DNA of 64,000 nt from Pseudomonas sp. TNT3 (GTDB lineage Bacteria; Pseudomonadota; Gammaproteobacteria; Pseudomonadales; Pseudomonadaceae): contig NZ_WFGV02000038.1 in the NCBI RefSeq assembly GCF_010095445.2, positions 1-64,000 of the forward strand, read 5' to 3'. Below are positions 33,614-42,565 of this stretch, one piece after another. Made by a program: the position numbers and the translations under genes. The notes below the pieces were generated by a model. The model saw nothing but the letters and a program-made list of their open reading frames with translations, did no database searches and was not told the origin of the DNA. Within the stretch, counting starts at the first letter, position 1. Each line of letters begins with the position of its first letter.

Positions 33614-34936
33614 GTGAAATCACGTCCGACCTCCAGTCCCTTGCGCCCTTCGGCTTGCCCCGGATTGTTGCGTGTCGTCCAGGCGCTGGACGGCGGGATC
33701 TGCCGGATCAAACTCGACGGTGGCTCGATCCGCACCGATCAAGCCCTGGCAGTGGCTGATGCCGCCGAGCGATATGCCGGTGGCGTGATAGAGGCCACCA
33801 ATCGGGCCAACCTGCAAATTCGCGGTATTGGTGAACAGGCAACAGCGCTGATCGATCATATGCTGGCCGCCGAATTGGGCCCCACCACCGTTGCAGGCGA
33901 CGACGTTCGCAACTTGATGCTGAGCCCTGCTGCCGGCATTGACCCCCAAATGCTGATCGACAGTCGTCCCCTGGCCCGACAGGTTCTGGACTGCCTGCAA
34001 ATCCATCCGCGCTTCCATGAGTTATCGGCCAAGTTTGCCGTGCAACTGGATGGTGGTGAGGCGCTGGCAATGCTCGAACATCCGCACGATCTCTGGCTGA
34101 GCGCGACGCAGAGAAACGGCGAGCTGCTGTTTGCTTTCGGTTTCGCGGGATGCCCCACTGACACGCCCATCGCGGCGGTACGTCTAAAGGACGGGCATGC
34201 TCTGGTGGTGGCCGTCCTGGAGTTGTTTCTTGAGCTCGCGCGACCGGACCAGACCCGCATGCGGCACCTGTTGGCGGAGCGTTCTGCCGATTCACTGCTA
34301 CATCTGTTGGCCGGTCGCGTGCCACTGATCTCCCTTGATCAATGGCGCCGCACGGCGACAGGTTTGGGCTTGCCGGTAGGTACCTACCCGCAGCTGCAGG
34401 AAGGCTTCGTGTATGTGGGCGTCATGCCGCCGCTGGGGCGTCTGGATCCTTCGATGCTCAGGGGCGCGGCTTACCTGGCTGCAGAATTCGCCGATGCAAG
34501 CCTGCGCCTGACCCCTTGGCAGAGTCTGCTGCTGCCCAACATTCGCCAGGCGGATGCATCGCTGGTCAGCCGGCGCTTGCAGGCGTTGGGATATCTGGTC
34601 GACACCCATCAGCCGCTGACTCATCTCGTTGCGTGCACCGGATCTGCCGGTTGCGGCAAAGGACTCTCCGACACCAAGGGTGATGCGCAACGGCTGTCCG
34701 TATTGCGACAAGGTCGACACGCACAGGAGCAGGTCCACCTGTCGGGCTGCCCGCGATCCTGTGCTTGCGCACACACCGCCCCCGTCACATTGCTGGCGAC
34801 CCGTCAGGGTCACTACGACCTCTATTTTCGCGATGCAGCGCTGCCGGGTTTCGGCGCGCTGCAAGCACGCAATCTCACTATTGAAGCGGCGGGCGCATTG
34901 CTTGATGCCCGTCCACGGAGCCCCCTTGATGCTTGA
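33614..34936 (+). CDS. cobG: Precorrin-3B synthase CobG
   Basis: A 440-residue monooxygenase resembling nitrite/sulfite reductases, making precorrin-3B with molecular oxygen. The C-terminal iron-sulfur and sirohaem-type motif is VACTGSAGCGKGLSDT followed by LSGCPRSCACAHTAP, giving the cysteines for a 4Fe-4S cluster. The ferredoxin-like half-repeats are present (EATNRANLQIRGIG; RLTPWQSLLLPN). The frame begins with GTG at 33614. Its presence marks the oxygen-dependent pathway. The stop overlaps the cobH start by eight bases. Confidence 0.93.
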   Translation: MKSRPTSSPLRPSACPGLLRVVQALDGGICRIKLDGGSIRTDQALAVADAAERYAGGVIEATNRANLQIRGIGEQATALIDHMLAAELGPTTVAGDDVRNLMLSPAAGIDPQMLIDSRPLARQVLDCLQIHPRFHELSAKFAVQLDGGEALAMLEHPHDLWLSATQRNGELLFAFGFAGCPTDTPIAAVRLKDGHALVVAVLELFLELARPDQTRMRHLLAERSADSLLHLLAGRVPLISLDQWRRTATGLGLPVGTYPQLQEGFVYVGVMPPLGRLDPSMLRGAAYLAAEFADASLRLTPWQSLLLPNIRQADASLVSRRLQALGYLVDTHQPLTHLVACTGSAGCGKGLSDTKGDAQRLSVLRQGRHAQEQVHLSGCPRSCACAHTAPVTLLATRQGHYDLYFRDAALPGFGALQARNLTIEAAGALLDARPRSPLDA

Positions 34937-35555
34937 TTACATCCGCGACGGTCAGGAGATCTATCGCAACTCCTTCGCGATCATTCGTGCCGAGGCCAAC
35001 CTTGAGCGAATCCCGGCCGATCTGGAAAAACTCGCGGTACGAGTGATCCACGCCTGCGGCATGGTCGATGCCATTGACGGCCTGCAGTTTTCCGAAGGCG
35101 CCGGCAAGGCCGGGCGCGATGCACTCGCCGCCGGCGCTCCGATCCTGTGTGATGCACGGATGGTGTCCGAGGGCGTTACCCGCACCCGGCTGCCGGCCAA
35201 CAACTCGGTTATCTGCACGCTGCGTGACGACAGCGTGCCGGACCTCGCCCGTGAACTGGGCAACACCCGGTCCGCCGCAGCGCTGGAATTGTGGCGCCCG
35301 CACCTGGAAGGCAGCGTGGTGGTCATCGGTAACGCACCGACGGCATTGTTTTATTTGCTGGAAATGCTCGATGCCGGCGCCCCGAAACCGGCGCTGATTC
35401 TTGGTTTTCCCGTGGGCTTTGTGGGCGCCGCCGAATCCAAGGCAGCGCTCGCGGCTGACAGTCGCGGCGTGCCGTTTGTAATCATGCAAGGCCGCCTCGG
35501 TGGAAGCGCCATGGCCGCAGCCGCCGTCAATGCCCTCGCCACGGAGATCGAATGA
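34929..35555 (+). CDS. cobH: Precorrin-8X methylmutase CobH
   Basis: A 208-residue enzyme that moves the C11 methyl to C12, giving hydrogenobyrinate. The family segments are YIRDGQEIYRNSFAIIRAEA, RVIHACGMVD with the catalytic histidine, APILCDARMVSEGVTR and GNAPTALFYLLEML. I place the start at 34929, inside the end of cobG; the longer upstream frame is a shadow of cobG. ATGA overlaps cobI. Confidence 0.95.
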   Translation: MLDYIRDGQEIYRNSFAIIRAEANLERIPADLEKLAVRVIHACGMVDAIDGLQFSEGAGKAGRDALAAGAPILCDARMVSEGVTRTRLPANNSVICTLRDDSVPDLARELGNTRSAAALELWRPHLEGSVVVIGNAPTALFYLLEMLDAGAPKPALILGFPVGFVGAAESKAALAADSRGVPFVIMQGRLGGSAMAAAAVNALATEIE

Positions 35556-36286
35556 TGCAGCAACGTGGACGCTTGATCGGTCTGGGGGTCGGGCCCGGTG
35601 ATCCGGAACTGATTACCGTCAAGGCATTGCGCCTGTTGCGCGAGTCGCCGGTGGTGGCGTACTTCGTCGCCAAAGGCAAAAAGGGCAATGCGTTCGGCAT
35701 CATCGAGGCTCATTTGCAGGATGCGCAGACGTTGTTGCCGCTGGTGTATCCGGTGACCACCGAGGCGTTGCCGGCGCCGCTGTCGTATGAACAAGTGATC
35801 AGCGACTTCTACGACGCGGCAGGCGAAGAGCTTGCCGCGCATCTGGATGCCGGTCGCGATGTGGCGGTGATCTGCGAAGGCGATCCGTTCTTCTATGGCT
35901 CCTACATGTACCTGCACGATCGTCTGGCCGAGCGCTATGAAGCGCAGGTCGTACCGGGTGTCTGTTCGATGCTGGGAGGGGCTTCGGTACTGGGCGCGCC
36001 GCTGGTTTATCGCAATCAGAGCCTGTCGGTGTTATCAGGTGTCCTGCCCCATGAGGATCTCAAACGTCGCCTTGCCGACGCCGATGCAGCAGTGATCATG
36101 AAGCTGGGGCGCAACTTCCCCAAGGTTCGACAGGTCCTGGAAGAGCTCGGGTTGGCAGAGCGTGCGCTGTACGTCGAGCGCGCAACCATGGCCAATCAGA
36201 AAATCGTGCCGCTGGATCAGGTTGAGCCGATGTCTTCGCCGTATTTCTCGTTGATCATCGTTCCAGGTGAAAGGTGGCAGGGCTGA
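35552..36286 (+). CDS. cobI: Precorrin-2 C20-methyltransferase CobI
   Basis: A 244-residue SAM-dependent tetrapyrrole methylase: GRLIGLGVGPGDPELITVKALRLL at the start, VAVICEGDPFFYGSYMYLHDRL and VVPGVCSMLGGASVLGAPL. It methylates C20 of precorrin-2, the committed step of the cobalamin branch. Its stop overlaps the start of cobJ (TGATG). Confidence 0.95.
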   Translation: MMQQRGRLIGLGVGPGDPELITVKALRLLRESPVVAYFVAKGKKGNAFGIIEAHLQDAQTLLPLVYPVTTEALPAPLSYEQVISDFYDAAGEELAAHLDAGRDVAVICEGDPFFYGSYMYLHDRLAERYEAQVVPGVCSMLGGASVLGAPLVYRNQSLSVLSGVLPHEDLKRRLADADAAVIMKLGRNFPKVRQVLEELGLAERALYVERATMANQKIVPLDQVEPMSSPYFSLIIVPGERWQG

Positions 36287-38004
36287 TGACTCATCCAGTT
36301 CCGGCAATCGTCATCCTTGGTGATGGCAGCCTGGCGACCGCACGTGACATTCAACGACTGCTGCCAGGCGCACTGATCCACGGCTTGTCTGGACGGGTCG
36401 AAGACGTGGACGTCATCTATCACGAGTTCGGCTCCACCCTGCGCGAGCTCTATCAACAAAACACGCCCATCATTGCCCTGTGTGCAGCCGGGATCGTGAT
36501 CCGCACGCTGGCGCCACTGCTCTTGGAAAAAGGCGCAGAACCGCCGGTACTGGCCGTTGCAGAAGACGGCAGCGCGGTGGTGCCGTTGTTGGGTGGGCTG
36601 GGCGGTGTGAACGTGTTGGCCCGCGACATTGCTCAAGGGCTGGGCGTGGCAGCCGCCATTACCACCAGTGGCGAATTGCGGTTTGGCACCTGTTTGCTGA
36701 ACCCACCGGAAGGCTATTCACTGGGCGACCTTGAACTCGGCAAGCGATTCGTTTCCGATTTGCTCGGTGGCGAGCCTGTTCGTATCGAGGGTGATGCGCC
36801 CTGGCTGGCGCAAGCGCAGTTGCTGCAGGATCGACAGGCGCATCTGGCCATTCATATTGGTAGCGCCGAGCGTGAGCCTGTCGCGAATGAGCTGCTGATT
36901 TACCCGAAAAGTGTTCTGGTGTTGGTCAGTGCCGAGACTGCGGACCTGGCCGATGCGATTCGCCAGGCCCTGCAGCAGGCAAAAATTGCCGTGCAATCGT
37001 TGGCCTGTCTGTTGGCCAGTGATCAGCAGATGGCCAGTCAGGCGCTGCGTGATGCGGCTGATGAACTCGGTGTGCCGTTGCGGTTTTCTGCGGCTGGCAG
37101 TGTCAGCGATACGATCAGTGGGGCGGTTGGGGCGGCGACTGTTCACAGCCATAACGGCATCACTGTCGCGGTCGCCGAGCATCCGCTGGATCCGTTGCTG
37201 ATCGGTCGTCCTCGCGGGCGCCTGGCCGTTATCGGTCTGGGGCCGGGCGCTGCCGATTTGATGGTGCCGGCGGTCAAAGCGGAATTGGCTCGCGCCAACG
37301 ATGTGCTCGGTTACGAAACCTACGTGCGCATGGCAGGGCCTTTTCGCGCTGATCAAATTCTGCATTGCACCGACAATCGCGAAGAGATGCAGCGTGCGCG
37401 TCATGCTTTCGAACTGGCGGCGCAAGGCCGTTGCGTCGTCGTGGTTTCCTCCGGAGATCCGGGCGTTTTTGCCATGGCGGCGGCGGTGCTTGAAGCGCTG
37501 CATGAATCCAGTGACCCGGCGTGGCACAACGTCGACCTGGAGATTCTGCCTGGCGTCTCGGCATCGCTTGCGACCGCTGCCCAGGCAGGTGCACCCTTGG
37601 GGCATGACTTCTGTGTGCTGTCGCTGTCTGACAACCTCAAGCCCTGGGCGATCATCGAGAAGCGTCTGGATCTGGCCGCTCAAGCCGATCTGGCCATGGC
37701 GTTCTATAACCCGATCTCGCGCTCCCGTCCGTGGCAATTAGGCCGGGCGCTCGAGATAGTCGCGCAGCACCGTACACCTGAAACGCCCGTGGTATTGGGG
37801 CGTGATATCGGGCGTCCGGGGCAAACGTTGCGGGTCACCACACTGGGGCAATTGACCCCCGATCAGGTGGACATGCGAACGATGGTGTTGATCGGTTCGT
37901 CCACGACGCGTGTTTTCCCTCGCGCGGAAGGTCTGCCCTGGGTATACACCCCTCGAAGTTACGGCGATCAATTGCTCGATATAGCCAAGCCAATGATTGA
38001 TTAA
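36286..38004 (+). CDS. cobJ: CbiG-CobJ fusion, precorrin-3B C17-methyltransferase
   Basis: A 572-residue fusion. Residues 1-130 are CbiG N-terminal-like (IVILGDGSLATARDIQRLLPG; IALCAAGIVIRTLAPLL; VVPLLGGLGGVNVLARDIA). About 210-310 is a CbiG C-terminal/CobE-like domain (DELGVPLRFSAAGSV). From 315 it is the CobJ methylase (GRLAVIGLGPGAADLMVPAVKAEL; VVSSGDPGVFAMAAAV; FYNPISRSRPWQLGRA). CobJ contracts the corrin ring while methylating C17. I choose the ATG at 36286 with AGGTGG upstream; a GTG at 36274 is possible. Last gene of cobGHIJ. Confidence 0.94.
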   Translation: MTHPVPAIVILGDGSLATARDIQRLLPGALIHGLSGRVEDVDVIYHEFGSTLRELYQQNTPIIALCAAGIVIRTLAPLLLEKGAEPPVLAVAEDGSAVVPLLGGLGGVNVLARDIAQGLGVAAAITTSGELRFGTCLLNPPEGYSLGDLELGKRFVSDLLGGEPVRIEGDAPWLAQAQLLQDRQAHLAIHIGSAEREPVANELLIYPKSVLVLVSAETADLADAIRQALQQAKIAVQSLACLLASDQQMASQALRDAADELGVPLRFSAAGSVSDTISGAVGAATVHSHNGITVAVAEHPLDPLLIGRPRGRLAVIGLGPGAADLMVPAVKAELARANDVLGYETYVRMAGPFRADQILHCTDNREEMQRARHAFELAAQGRCVVVVSSGDPGVFAMAAAVLEALHESSDPAWHNVDLEILPGVSASLATAAQAGAPLGHDFCVLSLSDNLKPWAIIEKRLDLAAQADLAMAFYNPISRSRPWQLGRALEIVAQHRTPETPVVLGRDIGRPGQTLRVTTLGQLTPDQVDMRTMVLIGSSTTRVFPRAEGLPWVYTPRSYGDQLLDIAKPMID

Positions 38005-38170
38005 ATCAACACCGGAATGTCCGGGCTTCAGGCTCGGAACACTCTGGCGGTTACTGCGCATCCTGCTCTCACATAAAAGGACATTTAATGGTGTTTGAAG
38101 AGCGGGATTCAGTGCGATAGGTTTATCGCGTGCACAGTCGCACTAAACGAAACTAACAAGGATTGTTGGA

Positions 38171-38995
38171 ATGGAAGATCTGGAAGGTAAAGTCAGTGTT
38201 GAAGTCAGTCGGGCTTTAGTGGCGTGGCGTATTGCCAGACGTCAATTAATAATTCCCAATGTGGGGCGCGCAAGATCTTTAGTTGCGCCGGACAGTTCTA
38301 GCCCTACCAAAGAACTGGATGCCGTTGTTCTGGGTAATACGCTGGTCGGTTATGGCGATAACGTCTCGCTTGAAAATATGACCATCATTGAAAACATCAT
38401 CAAATTCTCGAAGATGGAAGCAACGCTGGAAGTGCCGGGGGATAAAAAGCCCAGGGAGTGGCATCGTGCGTTCTTGAGCTGCATGGAAGATCTGGGCTGC
38501 TATGTTCCCGACAGTGGAACGATAGAGCACACTCGCAGCGCTTTGAATCTGACGATGTCCAATATTGTCGCTGATATTATCAAAGCGGGCGTCGACGCGG
38601 CCAAAGCCGCCATACCTGGCGCAACCGTATTAGGGGCTATCGCAGATTCCACATTGGAGTCGATAAAGAAAGAGCCTGACATCGTCAAAGTATTTAATTA
38701 CGAGGTCACTAAGACAAAAGGCGTGAAGCTGGCGATCTTGCCCTGCGAGCAGCTGAAAAACGGTCTTATCATGATCATGTTGTCGTCCATCGACAGTAAC
38801 GCTGACAAGGACGATGCCGGACTGCTCTTTTTTGATTTGAAAACAACGAGCCTCGAGGTGTTTCGTGCGGCGTCGTTCATTACCTTTAATCCACTGCGTT
38901 ATGCGCAAGTGAAAGACGATATCGAACAGGTGCTCAATCAGCAGCAGGCCACACAGCTGAATAAAAGATTTAAGCGCCATCAGCGCATTCGATAA
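38171..38995 (+). CDS. Unrecognised 274-residue protein, second of a related pair
   Basis: No known family recognised. It has no signal peptide. Compared with the 216-residue protein at 32707 it has an extra N-terminal stretch (about residues 1-50) and a hydrophobic, alanine/glycine-rich helical region (about 130-165; KAAIPGATVLGAIADSTL) that could insert in a membrane. Residues 55-126 align ungapped with its counterpart, and the final third keeps LLFFDL and a basic end (NKRFKRHQRIR). AAGGA precedes the start. It follows cobJ by 166 bases and converges on marC. Whether the two are partner toxins, toxin and immunity, or structural proteins is unknown. Confidence 0.7.
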   Translation: MEDLEGKVSVEVSRALVAWRIARRQLIIPNVGRARSLVAPDSSSPTKELDAVVLGNTLVGYGDNVSLENMTIIENIIKFSKMEATLEVPGDKKPREWHRAFLSCMEDLGCYVPDSGTIEHTRSALNLTMSNIVADIIKAGVDAAKAAIPGATVLGAIADSTLESIKKEPDIVKVFNYEVTKTKGVKLAILPCEQLKNGLIMIMLSSIDSNADKDDAGLLFFDLKTTSLEVFRAASFITFNPLRYAQVKDDIEQVLNQQQATQLNKRFKRHQRIR

Positions 38996-39012
38996 CAATT
39001 ACCCACCGAAGG

Positions 39013-39036
39013 AAAGTGCCTTGTTTATCAAGGCAC
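39013..39036 (-). terminator. Hairpin at the end of marC
   Basis: Perfect 8-bp stem GTGCCTTG/CAAGGCAC (39016-39023 and 39029-39036) with a 5-base loop, overlapping the marC stop codon. On the minus strand it is followed by TTTCC, a weak T-run. It lies between two convergent genes. Confidence 0.5.
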
Positions 39037-39624
39037 CAGATACCCCTTCACGCCGGTAAATATGATTTGTGCCGCCAGTGCGCACACAAACAATCCCATC
39101 AACCGGCTGACAATCTGCAAGCCCTGGTCACCCAGAATTCGTTCGATGCGGTTTGACAGATAAAGCACCACGCCAACGGTGAAGCTGGCCAGGGCGATGC
39201 TGAGGATGGCGGTCAATTTGTCGTCCCAATGGGGCTGGCTCACACCCATCACCAGCAAGGCGCCGATAGTGCCGGGGCCTACCGTCAAAGGAATAGTCAG
39301 CGGGACGATGGTCACGTCCTGCTGAACGTTGTCAGTTTGCACCACCGATTTGCCTTGGGCCATGCCGAGCGCAGAGATAAACAATACGCTGCCGGCGCCG
39401 ATGCGGAACGCGTCCACCGTGATGCCGAAAACATCGAAAATCACTCGACCGAACAGATACAACAGGACGCTTGAGACCAGGGTCGCGATCGCCACTTTCC
39501 AGGCCAGTCGACGTTGTTCTTTGCGCGAGTAGCCGCGGGTCAGGCTGATAAAGCAGGACAGGACGAAGAAGGGGCTGTAGAGCACCAGCATCTTCAAGTA
39601 AACGCTGAACAACACGTGGAGCAT
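39028..39624 (-). CDS. MarC-family integral membrane protein
   Basis: A 198-residue protein with six hydrophobic helices of the MarC/UPF0056 family, including PFFVLSCFISLTRGYS near the start, VDAFRIGAGSVLFISALGM, and TIPLTVGPGTIGALLVMG. Despite the name, MarC proteins are not established multiple-antibiotic-resistance factors; function is unknown. The gene is 64 bases from retS, on the same strand and downstream of it. Confidence 0.87.
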   Translation of the reverse strand: MLHVLFSVYLKMLVLYSPFFVLSCFISLTRGYSRKEQRRLAWKVAIATLVSSVLLYLFGRVIFDVFGITVDAFRIGAGSVLFISALGMAQGKSVVQTDNVQQDVTIVPLTIPLTVGPGTIGALLVMGVSQPHWDDKLTAILSIALASFTVGVVLYLSNRIERILGDQGLQIVSRLMGLFVCALAAQIIFTGVKGYLVP

Positions 39625-39688
39625 GGGGTGAGCTCACTGGCGATGGAAGTCGGGGGAGAGTCTATCAGGCGCTGTCGAGGCTGTCGGC

Positions 39689-42466
39689 TCAGGACGTTTG
39701 GGTCGCCGTCTGGTTCAGCAGATCGCGCTGGGCAACCCAATGTTCAATCAACTCGCGCAGCTGCGAAAGCTCGACCGGTTTGGCCATGTGCCCATCCATG
39801 CCAGCCTGCCGCGCACGTTCCTTATGCTCGGCGAGGATGTGCGCGGTCAATGCCACCACGGGGGTACGGATTCGCTTGTTGCCCACTTCCCAGGCACGCA
39901 ATTGCTGGGTTGCCGAAAAACCGTCAAGTATTGGCATTTCGCAGTCCATCAGGACCAGGTCATAACGTTGGGCTTTCATGGCCTGCAGGGCTTCTTCGCC
40001 ATTGCTGGCAGTGTCCGGTTGCAAGTTGAGTTTGCCCAGCATGCCGCGAATAACTTTCGTTGAGATGCTGTTGTCTTCCGCCACCAGGATGCGGAAATCG
40101 CCGGGAACCTTGATCGGTAGTGTCGGCCCGGTGGGCGGGCGGTGTGGTACGGCCACGCCTTTATTGCGCTGATTCAGTTCGTCGGCCAGGGTGGTCTTGA
40201 GTGTGTAACCAGCCACCGGTTTGGCCAGGATGCGCTTGATCCCGGAATTGCGCGCGATGATCTTGCTCGGCGCGTTGCTGATTCCCGTCAGCATGATCAG
40301 CAAAATGTCATGGTTGAGGCTTGGGTCTTCCTTGATCTTGGCCGCCAGTTGCATGCCGGTCATGCCAGGCATGTTCTGGTCCAGCAGGACCACGTCGAAA
40401 TAATCACGCAGGTGCGCTTTGGTGCGCAGCAGCGCCAGTGCTTCTTTGCCCGAAGGGGCGGCACTGACATTCAAGCCCCAGGCCGTGCATTGTTGCACCA
40501 GCACTTTGCGACACGTGTCGTTGTCATCGACTACCAGTACACGTGCACCTTGCAGGGGGCCGTCCAGGTCGGAGGTCGGGTGCTCGAGACGGTCGGGGTC
40601 AAGCGGCAAGGTCAGCCACAACGTGCTGCCCTGGTTGGCACCGCTCTTGATCCCGAATTCGCCTTGCATCAGGCGAATCAATTGACGGGCGATGACCAGC
40701 CCGAGATTCCCGCCGAGACGGCTGGCCGAAAGGAAATTTTTACTGTGGAGTTCGGCATGCATCAGCGCGTCGCGCTCTTCGGCGTCCATCGGCTCGCCGC
40801 TGTCCTGGACGGCTATGCGCAACCGCGGCTTGGCGCTGCGCTCGTCGAGGGCAACGACGATCAGGATTTCGCCTTCGTCGGTTTTCTTCAGGGCGTTTTC
40901 CAGCAAGCTCAGCAGGGTTTGACGCAGGCGTGTCGGATCGCCGCTGATGACCCGTGGTACTTGCGGCTGGATAAAGCTGATCAACTCGACGTTTTGTTGT
41001 TCCGCTTTGGCGCGGAAGATGCTCAGGCAGTCTTCGATCAGCGCATTGAGATCGAACTGCACATCGTCCAGTTCGATCTGCCCGGACTCGAGCTTGGAAA
41101 TGTCGAGAATCTCGTTGATCAGTGTCAGCAGCTCATTGCCGGCGCTGTGGATGGTTTGTACGTAGTCGCGCTGCTTGACCGAAAGTGGTGTGCCCAGCAG
41201 CAGCTCGGTCATGCCGAGGACACCATTCATCGGGGTGCGGATTTCATGGCTGATCTTGGCCAGAAACTCGGCCTTGGCGTTGATTTCGGCGTTGCTGGCG
41301 GCCAGGTCGCGGCTGACGCTGAACCGGTCTTCGGTGATGCTGCGCTGGCGTTCGCTCAGGGCGATGCTCATCAGCAGACCGCTGACGCAGATGAATGCCA
41401 GGAGTGTCGTGATCAATCCCTGGGGTTCCACCAGGGTCAGCCCCAGCAAGGCGGGCAGGATAATCAATGTGCCGAGATTGAACACCACCATGGCGGCCAC
41501 GAACAGGCGCGCCGGACGATAGCCTTTTTGCCAGTGCCAGGCGCCCACGAACAGCATGCTGAGACCGGCGAGGGCGACCATTGCGTAGGTAATGATATTC
41601 AGCGGCAGCGTGTTGACGAATAGCAGTAGCAGGCCGCAAGCAATGATGAACAGGATGTCGCCCATCAGCAGCTTGTTCAGCGGGTGAGGGCCGAGCGGAG
41701 CGAAGAAGCGGTACGCAAACATGAGACCGCACGGAGCGGTCATCAGCAAGGCCACGTAAGCTCCCGGCGTCTGTAGCGCCTGCCAATTGGGCAGCCAGGG
41801 CCCCGCCAGATTCAGCAGCATCGCCAGGCTGAGCATCAGCAAGGCCTCACAACCTGCCAGCCATAAACTGCTGCGGGATCGGGTATAGGCATAGCGGATG
41901 AGGTTGTGCAGGATCAGCATCCCGATGCAGCCGAATAGCAGGCCATAGATCAGGGTCTGGGTCTGATTGGCAGCGGTGGTGACCGCCGATTGCAGCGTGA
42001 TGTAAGGCCGCATCTGGTGATCGGAAACCAGGCGCACGTAAACGTCGAGAGGCTTGTCGCTTTGGGGCAGTGGCAGCATGAAATCGCTGCTGGGCAATGG
42101 GTGCTCGGCCTTGGGCTCATCCGTCCCGGAATTGGTTTGCTCGATGAGCTTGTCGCCCTCCAGCACGTAGAGGTTGAGGTGCGACAGGTCGGGTGCGAAC
42201 ACTTTCAGCACTTGCTCGTGCTTGCCGGGCGCAAGCCTGAAACGCAGCCATAAAGCGCCATCGGGCTCGGCCGCGGTGAGACGTTCGAGTTCGATGGGAC
42301 TGAATTGATTGGTGTAGCGAACGGAACGGATGTCGCTCAGCTGCAGGTTGCCCTGTTCGTCGAGCAATACACTCCAGCCACTGCCTTGCGCGGCGTGGGC
42401 CGCAGGCATGCAGAGCAAGGTCAACAGAGTGACAGTGAGGCTTATGGCAATCCTGAGCCAGCGCAC
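39689..42466 (-). CDS. retS: Hybrid sensor kinase RetS
   Basis: A 925-residue hybrid kinase: signal peptide (1-25), periplasmic 7TMR-DISMED2 domain (about 30-175), seven transmembrane helices (about 180-390), HisKA with H407 in AKISHEIRTPMNG, an ATPase domain (ENALKKTDEGEI; GGNLGLVIARQL), and two receiver domains (RVLVVDDNDTCRK/VVLLDQNMPG and RILVAEDNSIST/LVLMDCEMP). This architecture and the position next to purD match RetS of P. aeruginosa (PA4856), which binds and inhibits GacS, so lowering RsmY/RsmZ and favouring the motile, acute mode. LadS has one receiver, so RetS is preferred. The start is GTG with AAGGGA upstream. Confidence 0.92.
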   Translation of the reverse strand: MRWLRIAISLTVTLLTLLCMPAAHAAQGSGWSVLLDEQGNLQLSDIRSVRYTNQFSPIELERLTAAEPDGALWLRFRLAPGKHEQVLKVFAPDLSHLNLYVLEGDKLIEQTNSGTDEPKAEHPLPSSDFMLPLPQSDKPLDVYVRLVSDHQMRPYITLQSAVTTAANQTQTLIYGLLFGCIGMLILHNLIRYAYTRSRSSLWLAGCEALLMLSLAMLLNLAGPWLPNWQALQTPGAYVALLMTAPCGLMFAYRFFAPLGPHPLNKLLMGDILFIIACGLLLLFVNTLPLNIITYAMVALAGLSMLFVGAWHWQKGYRPARLFVAAMVVFNLGTLIILPALLGLTLVEPQGLITTLLAFICVSGLLMSIALSERQRSITEDRFSVSRDLAASNAEINAKAEFLAKISHEIRTPMNGVLGMTELLLGTPLSVKQRDYVQTIHSAGNELLTLINEILDISKLESGQIELDDVQFDLNALIEDCLSIFRAKAEQQNVELISFIQPQVPRVISGDPTRLRQTLLSLLENALKKTDEGEILIVVALDERSAKPRLRIAVQDSGEPMDAEERDALMHAELHSKNFLSASRLGGNLGLVIARQLIRLMQGEFGIKSGANQGSTLWLTLPLDPDRLEHPTSDLDGPLQGARVLVVDDNDTCRKVLVQQCTAWGLNVSAAPSGKEALALLRTKAHLRDYFDVVLLDQNMPGMTGMQLAAKIKEDPSLNHDILLIMLTGISNAPSKIIARNSGIKRILAKPVAGYTLKTTLADELNQRNKGVAVPHRPPTGPTLPIKVPGDFRILVAEDNSISTKVIRGMLGKLNLQPDTASNGEEALQAMKAQRYDLVLMDCEMPILDGFSATQQLRAWEVGNKRIRTPVVALTAHILAEHKERARQAGMDGHMAKPVELSQLRELIEHWVAQRDLLNQTATQTS

Positions 42467-42565
42467 GGCGAAATCCCTTCGTAGGTTGATGCCAGATTAT
42501 AACTATGCGCGGCGCCGGAATAGTCCGGCAAGAGCCTGTGGCCCTTGCCCGACCGAATGAATCGT

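Noticed and set aside
40142..41623. 493-residue plus-strand frame opposite retS
   Set aside because: Shadow of RetS; composition typical of antisense Pseudomonas frames.
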